From Flavobacterium xanthum (GTDB lineage: Bacteria > Bacteroidota > Bacteroidia > Flavobacteriales > Flavobacteriaceae): DNA of 64,000 bases. The notes under the pieces were generated by a model, which had not been told where the DNA came from, ran no database searches, and was given only the letters and a program-made list of their open reading frames with translations. The first letter of the stretch is position 1. Each line of letters opens with the position of its first letter. Positions 35,575-44,123 of this stretch are shown here, in pieces. Position numbers and translations under genes: made by a program. Where the stretch lies: assembly GCF_900142695.1 (NCBI RefSeq), contig NZ_FRBU01000019.1, positions 1-64,000 of the forward strand. The letters run 5' to 3'.

Positions 35575-37689
35575 ATGAAAAAATTACTATTATTTATGTT
35601 GTTCTTGTTTGCTAGTAGCACACTTATGGCACAAACAGATGGAATGAGTTATCAGGCCATACTATTAAATCCAAAAACACAAGAAATACCCGGAGCTGAT
35701 CCTGGTGGAAATATTTTACCTAACAAGACGATAAAGCTGCGTTTTACTATTTTGAAGTCCGCAGGAGAAGTTTTATACCAAGAGGTTCATAGTACATCTA
35801 CTGATGCCTATGGGATGATTAACGTGGTCATAGGCCAAGGATTAGCGTTTTCAGGTATTTACACAAATATTGTTTGGGACGGTAGTCTAATAGATTTAAA
35901 AGTAGAGATTAACATAGATGGAGAGTATACAAATTTCAGTAATCAATCTCTATTATTCGTTCCTTATGCTTATCATAGAGATGTTTTAGCGAGTGGAAAT
36001 TTAACAGTGGCAGGGAAAGTAGGGTTTTCTGGAGATTTCATTGTCGACGGAACGGCTGTTTTAAATAAATCATTGACTGTTAATAATGGCTCAGCAACTC
36101 AACTTACAGGATCGCTGGGTGTTGATGGAACAGCTTCGATAAATAATACGTTAATAGTGGCAAGTGCAACGGTATTTAGAAATACAGTAGCAGTTGATGG
36201 AGCTACTCAAATCAATAATTCAGTTACTGTAACAGGTTCTGGCACCTTGAATGATCTTGCGATTAGAACAATAAATATAAAAAGTGACAATCCAGATTTT
36301 GTAGCCACCTATGAAAACCAAAATGAAGCAAATGGAGATGGTTTGCTGATAAAATTAGGACGGACCCACGGAGCTTGGAATGGAAGTGGTTATCTTAATA
36401 TTCAAAATACTTTTGCACAGGCCTACGACACTCCTATAAATACGGTCAAAGGGTGGCTTGATGGAGGTTCATTTTCACCTGAACAGCTTTTCAAATTAAT
36501 GCCTGCAAGTATTCAAAAGGGAGTCATGGCTCAAATAGGAAACGCCTTAATCAAAGTCATAAATAGCGGTTTGCAATTGCCAATTGGTACTCCTGAAATC
36601 TTTATTCCAAAAACAAAATTAGTAAATAAAATAACTTTCTTCGCAGGAGGAAGAGGGTGTTTACCTGAGGTTTGTTTTCCGGAAATAGGGATATGTCCAG
36701 TTTGTACTCCAGAATTTTGTATTACAATATGCACACCAGAGATTCCAAGTATTGTTACTCCGGAGATAGTTTTTCCAAGAATTACACTTATTCCAGCGAT
36801 TCCAGAGCTATTTCCAACGATTCCAGAAATTCCAACTGCGGGATTACCAAGTTTGTCAATACCAAATTTCACATTTTCAACGGTTACTAATTCATTAACT
36901 GTTGAAAATCAATATATTACATTTCAAGATAAAGATGGGAGGGCAGTGGGAACGATTAGAGCTCAGTCTACCAAAGATTTCAGAGATAACACGGTATTAG
37001 ATAATGTGTATGTCCTAAATACATTGAGTAGCTTTGTTGGACTTGATTTAGCGGGAGGCGTTGCATCTGGTGTTGCACAAATCTCAAATCTAGTCAATAG
37101 TTTCAACAAAATAGGCGTTGAATATTCTTCAGGACACGGTGATTATGCGGAGTGGTTGGAGCGCATTGATCAAAACGAATACTTATCGGCAGGGGATGTC
37201 ATTGCTGTGAAAGGCGGTAAAATCACAAAAAATTTGACTAATGCTGAACAAATAATGGTTGTTTCTCATAAGCCAATTATCACCGGAAATGTTCCTGACG
37301 AGCATAAATTAGAGATGGGCAATAATGTAGCTTTTACGGGGCAGGTTCCAGTAAAGGTAACAGGGCCAGTACAATCTGGAGATTATATTATAGCAAGTTC
37401 AGCAATCAAAGGGTATGGAATTGCAATCCATCCGAAGGAGATGACTTCTATACATTTTTCTTTAGTAGTGGGGCGTTCTTGGGAAAATCAATTAAATGCT
37501 GGACCAAAAATGGTAAATATTGTTGTTGGTGTTCAAAATGGAGATTGGAATTTGCAAGTAAGTAAAATTCAGCAACAACAAGAACAATTGGATGCTAGAA
37601 TCGAAAATTTAAATACAAAACTGAATCGCATTGCTATAAAAATAAATAATGAAAAAACTAATAAAACCAAATATGCTAGTAGAAATTAG
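35575..37689 (+). CDS. Tail-fibre-like surface protein, second paralog with a Cys-rich insert
   Basis: Predicted 704-residue exported protein, a tandem duplicate of the preceding gene with the same domain order. The signal peptide ends LMAQ, and the end domain carries GDYAEWLERID from about 522. The main difference is an insert before the Pro/Ile hinge that holds six cysteines between residues 362 and 386 (pattern GCLPEVCFPEIGICPVC, then TPEFC and ITIC). The first paralog has no such cysteines, so disulfide cross-links between subunits are possible. I chose the ATG at 35575; a GTG three codons upstream is possible. The gene starts 10 bases after its paralog. Confidence 0.7.
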   Translation: MKKLLLFMLFLFASSTLMAQTDGMSYQAILLNPKTQEIPGADPGGNILPNKTIKLRFTILKSAGEVLYQEVHSTSTDAYGMINVVIGQGLAFSGIYTNIVWDGSLIDLKVEINIDGEYTNFSNQSLLFVPYAYHRDVLASGNLTVAGKVGFSGDFIVDGTAVLNKSLTVNNGSATQLTGSLGVDGTASINNTLIVASATVFRNTVAVDGATQINNSVTVTGSGTLNDLAIRTINIKSDNPDFVATYENQNEANGDGLLIKLGRTHGAWNGSGYLNIQNTFAQAYDTPINTVKGWLDGGSFSPEQLFKLMPASIQKGVMAQIGNALIKVINSGLQLPIGTPEIFIPKTKLVNKITFFAGGRGCLPEVCFPEIGICPVCTPEFCITICTPEIPSIVTPEIVFPRITLIPAIPELFPTIPEIPTAGLPSLSIPNFTFSTVTNSLTVENQYITFQDKDGRAVGTIRAQSTKDFRDNTVLDNVYVLNTLSSFVGLDLAGGVASGVAQISNLVNSFNKIGVEYSSGHGDYAEWLERIDQNEYLSAGDVIAVKGGKITKNLTNAEQIMVVSHKPIITGNVPDEHKLEMGNNVAFTGQVPVKVTGPVQSGDYIIASSAIKGYGIAIHPKEMTSIHFSLVVGRSWENQLNAGPKMVNIVVGVQNGDWNLQVSKIQQQQEQLDARIENLNTKLNRIAIKINNEKTNKTKYASRN

Positions 37690-38299
37690 AAAGTTAATGT
37701 TAATTACTGTTGGTAGTTTAGGAATATCGCTAACCGCATCAGCTCAGGATTTTGATAAGGTAGGGAACACTAAAGAGATTATTATTACAGCAGAACAGGC
37801 AGAAATCCTTAGTAATAATGAAAAAGAGACTAAAAAATGGATAGATGAACTTCAAACGCCTGGTGTTATAGTTGACGGCAATCAGATGAAATTTAGCAAA
37901 GAAGCTTTAAGACTTATTAATGATCCCGAATATCGAATAGGAGTATATAAAGAAGTGTATGACTTTAATGATATAAAGGAAACTCTTATGAACGCGGAAT
38001 ATTTAAAGGCCTTTTGGCAATTGATATCAATTTATCCGAAGGACAAAATATCTGCCATGAAATATATTTATGCTTTTGATAAGGCATTACCAGCGGATAA
38101 AATGGTAGTAAGTGCCTTTTATACTTATGCTTTTTTTGATCCTAAAATCACCTCTATTGAAAATGGAAAACCGAAGGTTTATCGTCCTGATATTTTTGAG
38201 GAGTATTTAAGACGAACCAAAGAAATTGTTTCTTATATTGCTTATTTTAGAGAAGAGGCGATAAAAGAAAAGGAAAAAAAAGCCAGTATTAAGGAATGA
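37649..38299 (+). CDS. Secreted protein of unknown function
   Basis: Predicted 216-residue protein with a signal peptide ending LTASAQ. The mature part is mostly helical and charged, with ITAEQAEILSNNEKETKKWI near the start and a Lys/Glu-rich C-terminus. I recognise no family. The start overlaps the upstream fibre gene by 41 bases; internal ATGs at 37673 and 37697 would shorten or avoid the overlap, but 37649 supplies the basic MKKLIKP n-region. It is the last gene before the operon terminator and may be an assembly or periplasmic factor. Confidence 0.6.
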   Translation: MKKLIKPNMLVEIRKLMLITVGSLGISLTASAQDFDKVGNTKEIIITAEQAEILSNNEKETKKWIDELQTPGVIVDGNQMKFSKEALRLINDPEYRIGVYKEVYDFNDIKETLMNAEYLKAFWQLISIYPKDKISAMKYIYAFDKALPADKMVVSAFYTYAFFDPKITSIENGKPKVYRPDIFEEYLRRTKEIVSYIAYFREEAIKEKEKKASIKE

Positions 38300-38384
38300 A
38301 ATTTATCATTACCATTTGGTAAGTAGACAGTTTTGATAGTTTCACTATTCCTTGTGATTAGGGATTGATTAGTAAGTAATATAG

Positions 38385-38408
38385 GGCCTAGAATTTAGGC
38401 CTTTTTTT
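38385..38408 (+). terminator. Terminator of the fibre-like operon
   Basis: GGCCTA (38385-38390) and TAGGCC (38396-38401) pair around GAATT and are followed by seven T residues. It lies about 85 bases after the last gene of the operon. Confidence 0.85.
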
Positions 38409-39985
38409 ATTGTCTTCGTTCAGTGTTAGCAATAGATTTATGATAATTATCTGATTATTAGAGTAACATCTTTAACTGATGATCATTGGATTTCATTCCT
38501 ATAAATATCCATTAAAAATAAGATTATACTACTAATTAAATAAATTAGAAGCGAATTCTGGATATGATAGAATTTTTACTAAATCTGGTTTAAAAATTTT
38601 ACAGCAGTACTTTTTAATGAAGTCTGTACTAAATGTTGATTTTATAAAACGCTAGTGCTTCCACTACTATTTTTTTTTCAACATAAAAGCATTTTCTTTT
38701 GATTTTATGCTAAGTTCTAAATTAGAACTGGTTATCAGATACTGTTAGAAGAATCATTCGGGAACTTTTTTGGAAAAGTAATGAAATTAAGCCATTTCAT
38801 TTTGTTCATGTGGTGTTTATAGATTTTTATAATCATCAATACAAGAGGTTTTTTAATTAATAATTTTTCCTTTAAGCGTTTGTAAATCCTTTGTAAACAA
38901 ATGTAACAGCCAATTATTTTTTAGATTTTAACAGTAGAAGCACTTGTAATAATGTAATTCCGATGCCGTTGTTTTTTGTGCTGTTAAAGACATGTTGGAA
39001 TGCTCCCTATCAAAGATTTCTGAAGTTTTGACTTTTTTGTAGCAGCAACTTCCGTTTTATTATTACTACCACCTTTTGCTTGAAATGAAAATTTGTAAAG
39101 TAGTATTGTTCCCTTTCTCAGCGTCTTTATAAATTTGAACAATCTTTTCGAGCGTACTTTTTATTTACTCACATATTAGAATTAAGGCACTATGTAATTC
39201 GCTTAGCGAGAGGCTTTCGAAGCTACTTGAATTATTTGTTTCATTAGCTTTAAATAGAGACAGTCGGTTTGATTATATATTCTATTTATGGTAGTTTGTT
39301 GCTTATTATTTGGATTTAATAAGACGGTATGAAAGCGCTCCTTTTTTCTCCAAATGAAGGCAAAACAAAACATCCTGATTCAGAACGTACCGCTTATTTT
39401 TGCTATTTTACTTCGTGCAATGACTTTGACAAGCGGGAGTAGGAATTGATTCTATATGTTATTTAGTTCTTTTGATAGCTTTGGTTATCCCATCTAAAGG
39501 TCTTTCAAAACTTTTTTAATTCGCTGTATTTCTGGATTTTAATAATGGTGAAAGGAGACAATGATAAAACGTATAAAAATTATTTATGTTTTGAATAATA
39601 AATATAAATAAAAATTTATGAGTTTAATGTGTAATCTTTGTACCCGAATTAAATGCCTAGACACTAGCAAACCATGCATGTGTACAAACGGATTAAAATC
39701 ATCGAACAGAAATAAACCAAAAAATTCAATTGATAGAACGAACTTTTAGTCCATTTGAATCTTTAATAAAATTGCCTCTTCAACGGTGAAGAATTCAAGT
39801 ATGTTGAGACACCAAAACTTCTAATGAGACTCAGTTGAATCAGTTGTGGACCAAATCTACATTAACAAAGAAATGCAGTTGAGCAAGAATTTATTTTGAG
39901 TGCAAACAGGCGAAAAAACAAATTAAGTGTAAATGAAAATCCTCAAATCAAAAATTGTAGACAATCAAAATTAAAATCTTAAAAA
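38409..39985. other. 1.6-kb gene-free region upstream of dabB
   Basis: No frame of meaningful length is visible. On the minus strand at about 39020-39140 a short protein-like stretch (TLEKIVQIYKDAEKGN, then after a frame change QAKGGSNNKTEVAATKKSKL) suggests a decayed gene. A -7-like TTTG element near 39636 is one base off consensus. The remaining sequence is AT-rich and unassigned. Either much of it is pseudogene debris or it hides a non-coding RNA and dabB regulatory DNA. Confidence 0.4.
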
Positions 39986-41425
39986 ATGACATTTAAAAAG
40001 GATCAATTCCAAGCTATTCCTCAGCTTATTCATTACGCATTATGGTTGCTGTTTATAATTAATTTGACTTATTTAGTATATAACTTCGCAAACATTCCCG
40101 AATGGCATTATAAGAATATTTTAAAAATTAATGGTTTCACGGTTCTTATTTGGACGCTAGTAACATTTTTTAGTGCACTCATAAGCAGTTTCGGAATAAA
40201 TTATTTGCGGGGGTTTAAGTATCATGCCAAATTTTCCTTGTTGTGTTTAGGGTTCACGTTCTCTATTATGGTTTTTGTAATGTCTAATCACGTATCGCTT
40301 TTACTATTGATGTGGCTATCAATGGGTGTTTTTATGTCTCGATTAATAGGTGTAGATACGAAATGGGGTGAAGCAAAAGAAGCCTCTAAATTTGCCCTAA
40401 AGTTTTTCGTAGGAGGGAGTTTTTTCTTAACTGTAGGAGTACTATTGTTGGCTTTTCAAACGGAAGCTTTCACTTTAAGTGGTATTATTTCGAATTTAAG
40501 TGCTGTGCCTCGGGGTATTACCCTTGTCGCGGGTTTATGTATCATCACGGCCGCGATTATTCAATCCGCAATTTATCCCTTCCATCGTTGGTTGCTTTCC
40601 GCTATGACGGCGCCAACACCAGCATCGGCTTTAATGCATGCTGGATTTGTAAATGGTTCAGGAATTTTATTAGCTTTGTTTTCTACGGTTTTATTTGCCT
40701 CAAATACTTTGATTATTCTTTTTATCATAGGAGGTTTAACGGCTGTTATAGCGCAATTCGCTAAGCTTCTTCAGGTAAATGTGAAGCAAAAATTAGCCTG
40801 TTCAACTATTGCCCAAATGGGTTTTATGATTATGCAATGCGGGTTGGGATTTTTTAATGCAGCTGTGGTTCATTTAATACTTCATGGGTTTTATAAAGCA
40901 TATTTATTTTTATCTGCAGGGGAGGAAATAGGACTTTCGAAACCGCAAAAACCAACACCAATTAAAATCAAACCATCTCAAGCTGTAATTGTACTTTTCT
41001 TTGGAATTCTGGGAGCTGTTTTGTTTTCATATTTAACGGGGAAAGGAACAGAATTAAACAGTGGTATTTTTCTAACACTTACTGTTGCCATTACTATTGG
41101 TCAGGCTACTTACAATATTGTAAAAGAGCAGTGTCTTGGCTTTTTCCAAAAATTAATTTTACCTCCATTTTTATTTCTTTGTGGTATCGTGACTTACGCC
41201 TTAATGTATAAGGGTGTAACAATGTTAATGAGTGACATGCCGATGGTGGATGAGCCAATAGCACTATCTGCAATTGAAATAGCGTTTGGTATCCTTTTTT
41301 TAGCTGGATTTTTTATAATGAAGTTGGGTATCTATCGCAACTATCCTTGGCTCTATATGAAATTGCTGAACCTATCTCAACCCTATAAAAAAACTGTTTT
41401 AATGTATAAAACAAAATCATTATGA
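39986..41425 (+). CDS. dabB: DabB, proton-conducting subunit of an inorganic carbon transporter
   Basis: Predicted 479-residue integral membrane protein of the NuoL/MrpA (proton-conducting membrane transporter) family, with about 13 hydrophobic segments. Family features are the conserved AIYPFHRWLLSAMTAPTPAS and ALMHAGFVNGSGILL region near 200-230, and HGFYKAYLFLSAGEE. It is not part of a complex I operon; it overlaps dabA by four bases (ATGA). In known DAB systems, DabB uses the cation gradient to drive the carbonic-anhydrase-like DabA. The pairing with a DUF2309 protein is the main evidence. Confidence 0.88.
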   Translation: MTFKKDQFQAIPQLIHYALWLLFIINLTYLVYNFANIPEWHYKNILKINGFTVLIWTLVTFFSALISSFGINYLRGFKYHAKFSLLCLGFTFSIMVFVMSNHVSLLLLMWLSMGVFMSRLIGVDTKWGEAKEASKFALKFFVGGSFFLTVGVLLLAFQTEAFTLSGIISNLSAVPRGITLVAGLCIITAAIIQSAIYPFHRWLLSAMTAPTPASALMHAGFVNGSGILLALFSTVLFASNTLIILFIIGGLTAVIAQFAKLLQVNVKQKLACSTIAQMGFMIMQCGLGFFNAAVVHLILHGFYKAYLFLSAGEEIGLSKPQKPTPIKIKPSQAVIVLFFGILGAVLFSYLTGKGTELNSGIFLTLTVAITIGQATYNIVKEQCLGFFQKLILPPFLFLCGIVTYALMYKGVTMLMSDMPMVDEPIALSAIEIAFGILFLAGFFIMKLGIYRNYPWLYMKLLNLSQPYKKTVLMYKTKSL

Positions 41426-43791
41426 TCGATCCAATCATTCAAAAAAGTATAGATGAAGCTGCCTTAGTTATAGGAAAAACATGGCCTTTGTATTCATTTG
41501 TAACTTCAAATCCGTTATCAGGTTATGAGAGCGTCCCTTTTGAAGAAGCGGCAAATCAGGCACGAGAATTTCTAAATGCGACTGTATTTCCAGAAACTAC
41601 TTTATTTAGACAAGCATGGAAAAAGGGCGAAATTGATAAGAACGTTCTTGTAGAATTGCTTAAAGAGAACAAACTTTCAGAATCTCCCGAGTTTTATTTG
41701 CAAGAAATGGCATCTCATAAAAAAACAACTGCAAAAAATGGTCATCATGATTTAGATAGAATCATGGCTAAATGGCTTGCTGCATTTATGGATGAAGGTT
41801 TGGCTGAATGGGAAATGCCAAATAAAAGCGAAGGGTTTTATAACGCATGGCGTAAATTGGCGGTGTATGATACTGAGATGCCAAAAACAACCGCTGACGA
41901 GATACCAAAAACAAGCGCTGCAGCACTAACAGTTCTTCTTGATGGTTATGCAGCAGCCGATTTTACTAAAATATTTACTTTTCATTTGGCCGCATTACCA
42001 GGCTGGACAGGGTATATAAATCATAGAAATAGCTATCATTCGCTTTGGCAACAAGAATATCCCATAACATTACAGGATTATCTAGCGGTTAGACTTTGGG
42101 TGGCCAAAAAAATAGATGCGGAGATCTTTCCTGAATATATGGCAAGGTCAGGAACATCATCGCTATCAAAGTTGCAGTACATTTGGTTACAAGCATGGGA
42201 AAAAAGCTGGCAAAACCAACTTTTACAAGTAGTAGCAGACCAACAGTTAGTTAGTCAAAAATCGGTTCAAGAAAAACAAGTTCCAGAGGCTCAAATGGTG
42301 TTTTGTATTGATACTCGATCAGAGTTAATACGAAGACATGTTGAAAATAAAGGACTTTATGAGACTTTTGGGTACGCAGGTTTTTTTGGGATTGCTATGG
42401 ATTATGAAAGTTTAAATGATGGTTTAATACGTAAATCGTGTCCCCCAATTTTAAACTCTGCCTACCAAGTTTCCGAATCTCCGCAACGGAATAATACTGA
42501 AAAAGTACAAGTTTACCGGCGAAAAAAGGAGATTTCAAACTTTACGGAATATTTTCTAAAAAGAATGAAAAATATGCTTCCTTCTGCTTTTGGATATGTA
42601 GAAGGTTCGGGGTTTTTTTACGGCCTGTCATTATTAGCAAGAACACTTATGCCTGCGTTTTTATATAAGTTGAACAAAAAAAGCATCACGAATTATGAAT
42701 CTATTTGTGAACCGCAGATTAGTAATATTGGTGCTCCTGAGCACACACACTTTGAAATTACACTAGCAGAAAAGGCAGCGATTGTAAAAGGGGCTTTTGA
42801 TTTAATGGGATGGAAAAGTTTTGCTCCATTGGTTCTTTTTATAGGTCATGGAAGCCATTCTGCGAACAATCCCTTTGGCTCTAGTTTAGATTGTGGTGCT
42901 TGTGCAGCAAGTCCCGGCAGACATAATGCAAGAATGCTTGCTAAAATAGCAAATATTCCAGAAGTCCAAAAGTTCTTGAGAGAGAATCATTCTATTGCTA
43001 TTCCTGAAAACACTGTTTTTATTGGAGGGGAACATAATACGACTACGGATGAAATTTTACTGTTTGATTCAGAAGTTCCCGATTCTCATAGCGAGCAATT
43101 GCAAAAGTTGAAATTGAATTTACTGAAGACGCAACAAACGGCCACTCAAGAAAGACTGTATATCGCTAATAACAGTGTAGCTTTTGCACATAAAAAAGCG
43201 AATAACTGGGGAGAAACGAGACCAGAATGGGGCTTAGCTAAAAATGCAGGATTTATTGTTGGCCCGCGAGAATTAACAAAAAATAAGGATCTGGATGGAC
43301 GATGCTTTCTACATTCCTATGACTGGGAAACCGATGAAAGTGGGAAAGCGTTAGAAGCCATTATGCAAGGTCCTATGGTAGTGACGCAATGGATAAACAA
43401 CCACTACTATTTTTCAACGGTGGATAATGAGGTTTTTGGAGGAGGTTCAAAAATCACCCATAATATTACTGGTAAATTTGGCGTGGTGCAAGGCAATGGA
43501 GGAGATTTAAAAATGGGACTTCCGCTGCAATCGGTAATGGAGTCTGACCTAGAAATGTATCACCAGCCTTTACGATTGTCAGTACTAATACAAGCGCCAC
43601 TATCAAGGGTAAGCACTATTCTTGCAAGAAATGAACATCTTAAAAATCTTCTAGATAATAAATGGATTTATTTAATGGTTATGGATCCATTACAAGCCAA
43701 TAAAATAATTCATTATCAACACAAGTTCAATTGGGTTGTTGCTAATCAAGAAAGTGCCACTAAAAAAGAGGTGGAGATGATGACTGTTTAG
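41422..43791 (+). CDS. dabA: DabA, DUF2309 subunit of an inorganic carbon transporter
   Basis: Predicted 789-residue DUF2309/UPF0753 protein. DabA is thought to be a membrane-associated, vectorial carbonic anhydrase that converts CO2 to bicarbonate in the cytoplasm, driven by DabB. The beta-carbonic-anhydrase-like zinc ligands are visible: Cys295 and Asp297 in MVFCIDTRSE, His476 in FIGHGSHS and Cys491 in SLDCGACAASPGRHNARM. Their spacing equals that known for characterised DabA (C-x-D, then H and C 15 apart). The N-terminus WPLYSFVTSNPLSGYE is typical. A strong hairpin terminator follows. Confidence 0.93.
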   Translation: MIDPIIQKSIDEAALVIGKTWPLYSFVTSNPLSGYESVPFEEAANQAREFLNATVFPETTLFRQAWKKGEIDKNVLVELLKENKLSESPEFYLQEMASHKKTTAKNGHHDLDRIMAKWLAAFMDEGLAEWEMPNKSEGFYNAWRKLAVYDTEMPKTTADEIPKTSAAALTVLLDGYAAADFTKIFTFHLAALPGWTGYINHRNSYHSLWQQEYPITLQDYLAVRLWVAKKIDAEIFPEYMARSGTSSLSKLQYIWLQAWEKSWQNQLLQVVADQQLVSQKSVQEKQVPEAQMVFCIDTRSELIRRHVENKGLYETFGYAGFFGIAMDYESLNDGLIRKSCPPILNSAYQVSESPQRNNTEKVQVYRRKKEISNFTEYFLKRMKNMLPSAFGYVEGSGFFYGLSLLARTLMPAFLYKLNKKSITNYESICEPQISNIGAPEHTHFEITLAEKAAIVKGAFDLMGWKSFAPLVLFIGHGSHSANNPFGSSLDCGACAASPGRHNARMLAKIANIPEVQKFLRENHSIAIPENTVFIGGEHNTTTDEILLFDSEVPDSHSEQLQKLKLNLLKTQQTATQERLYIANNSVAFAHKKANNWGETRPEWGLAKNAGFIVGPRELTKNKDLDGRCFLHSYDWETDESGKALEAIMQGPMVVTQWINNHYYFSTVDNEVFGGGSKITHNITGKFGVVQGNGGDLKMGLPLQSVMESDLEMYHQPLRLSVLIQAPLSRVSTILARNEHLKNLLDNKWIYLMVMDPLQANKIIHYQHKFNWVVANQESATKKEVEMMTV

Positions 43792-43810
43792 ATACTACGC
43801 TATCACATAG

Positions 43811-43850
43811 AGAAAGCTATTTCATAATTTGAAGCAGCTTTCTTTGTTTT
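43811..43850 (+). terminator. Terminator of dabB-dabA
   Basis: AGAAAGCTATTTCA (43811-43824) pairs with TGAAGCAGCTTTCT (43830-43843), with one mismatch and one G-U pair, then TTTGTTTT. It begins 20 bases after the dabA stop. Confidence 0.75.
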
Positions 43851-43870
43851 CAACGATTCCCTTTCGCAAT

Positions 43871-43914
43871 AAAAGTACAGATCGGTTTCGAGCCGTAAGT
43901 ACTTTTATACTTTT
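43871..43914 (+). terminator. Second terminator-like hairpin after dabA
   Basis: AAAAGTAC (43871-43878) pairs with GTACTTTT (43899-43906), with an inner CGG/CCG stem, followed by a T-rich stretch. It could back up the first terminator or belong to an unseen small transcript. Confidence 0.5.
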
Positions 43915-44024
43915 AATTGGTGGTTCGTCAATCCTAATAATAGGATTTAAAATTCTTTTGGTTGTTGATAACTTACCTCAATATGTACCTCAAAAAAAAC
44001 TAAATTTGAACTTCTATTTTTGTG

Positions 44025-44032
44025 ACTTTTAC
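44025..44032 (+). promoter_or_regulatory. -7 promoter element upstream of dnaE
   Basis: TATTTTTG matches TAnnTTTG, about 90 bases before the dnaE start. A second match, TAAATTTG, lies at 44011-44018. Confidence 0.4.
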
Positions 44033-44088
44033 TAATTTTAAAGTGTTTAAATCCAGTTAAATACGCAGTTGGAATCATTTGATTTTAG

Positions 44089-44117
44089 CTCCCTCTCCTT
44101 CGGAGAGGGCTGGGGAG
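44089..44117. repeat. CCCTCTCC/GGAGAGGG hairpin repeat before dnaE
   Basis: CCCTCTCC (44091-44098) and GGAGAGGG (44102-44109) form a GC-rich hairpin, followed by CTGGGGAG. It stands out strongly from the AT-rich surroundings and resembles short palindromic repeats dispersed between flavobacterial genes. It ends a few bases before the dnaE start codon and accounts for the odd upstream extension of the reading frame. Confidence 0.65.
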
Positions 44118-44123
44118 TGGATT

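Noticed and set aside
34343-36872. Long minus-strand frames inside the fibre-like genes (131 and 113 codons)
   Set aside because: They are shadows of repetitive Pro/Ile/Gly-coding sequence in the real genes, rich in Gly/Ile/Pro and without starts of their own.
32324-38299. Prophage tail-fibre module
   Set aside because: All five proteins have Sec signals, one has a T9SS domain, and no capsid, portal, terminase, integrase or lysis gene is nearby.
39986-41425. NuoL of respiratory complex I
   Set aside because: It is fused by overlap to a DUF2309 gene and no other nuo gene is adjacent, which is the DabB arrangement.
43829-44035. A 68-codon TTG-start frame after dabA with a hydrophobic stretch
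   Set aside because: It begins inside the dabA terminator hairpin and runs through a second hairpin. It has no promoter and no family resemblance.
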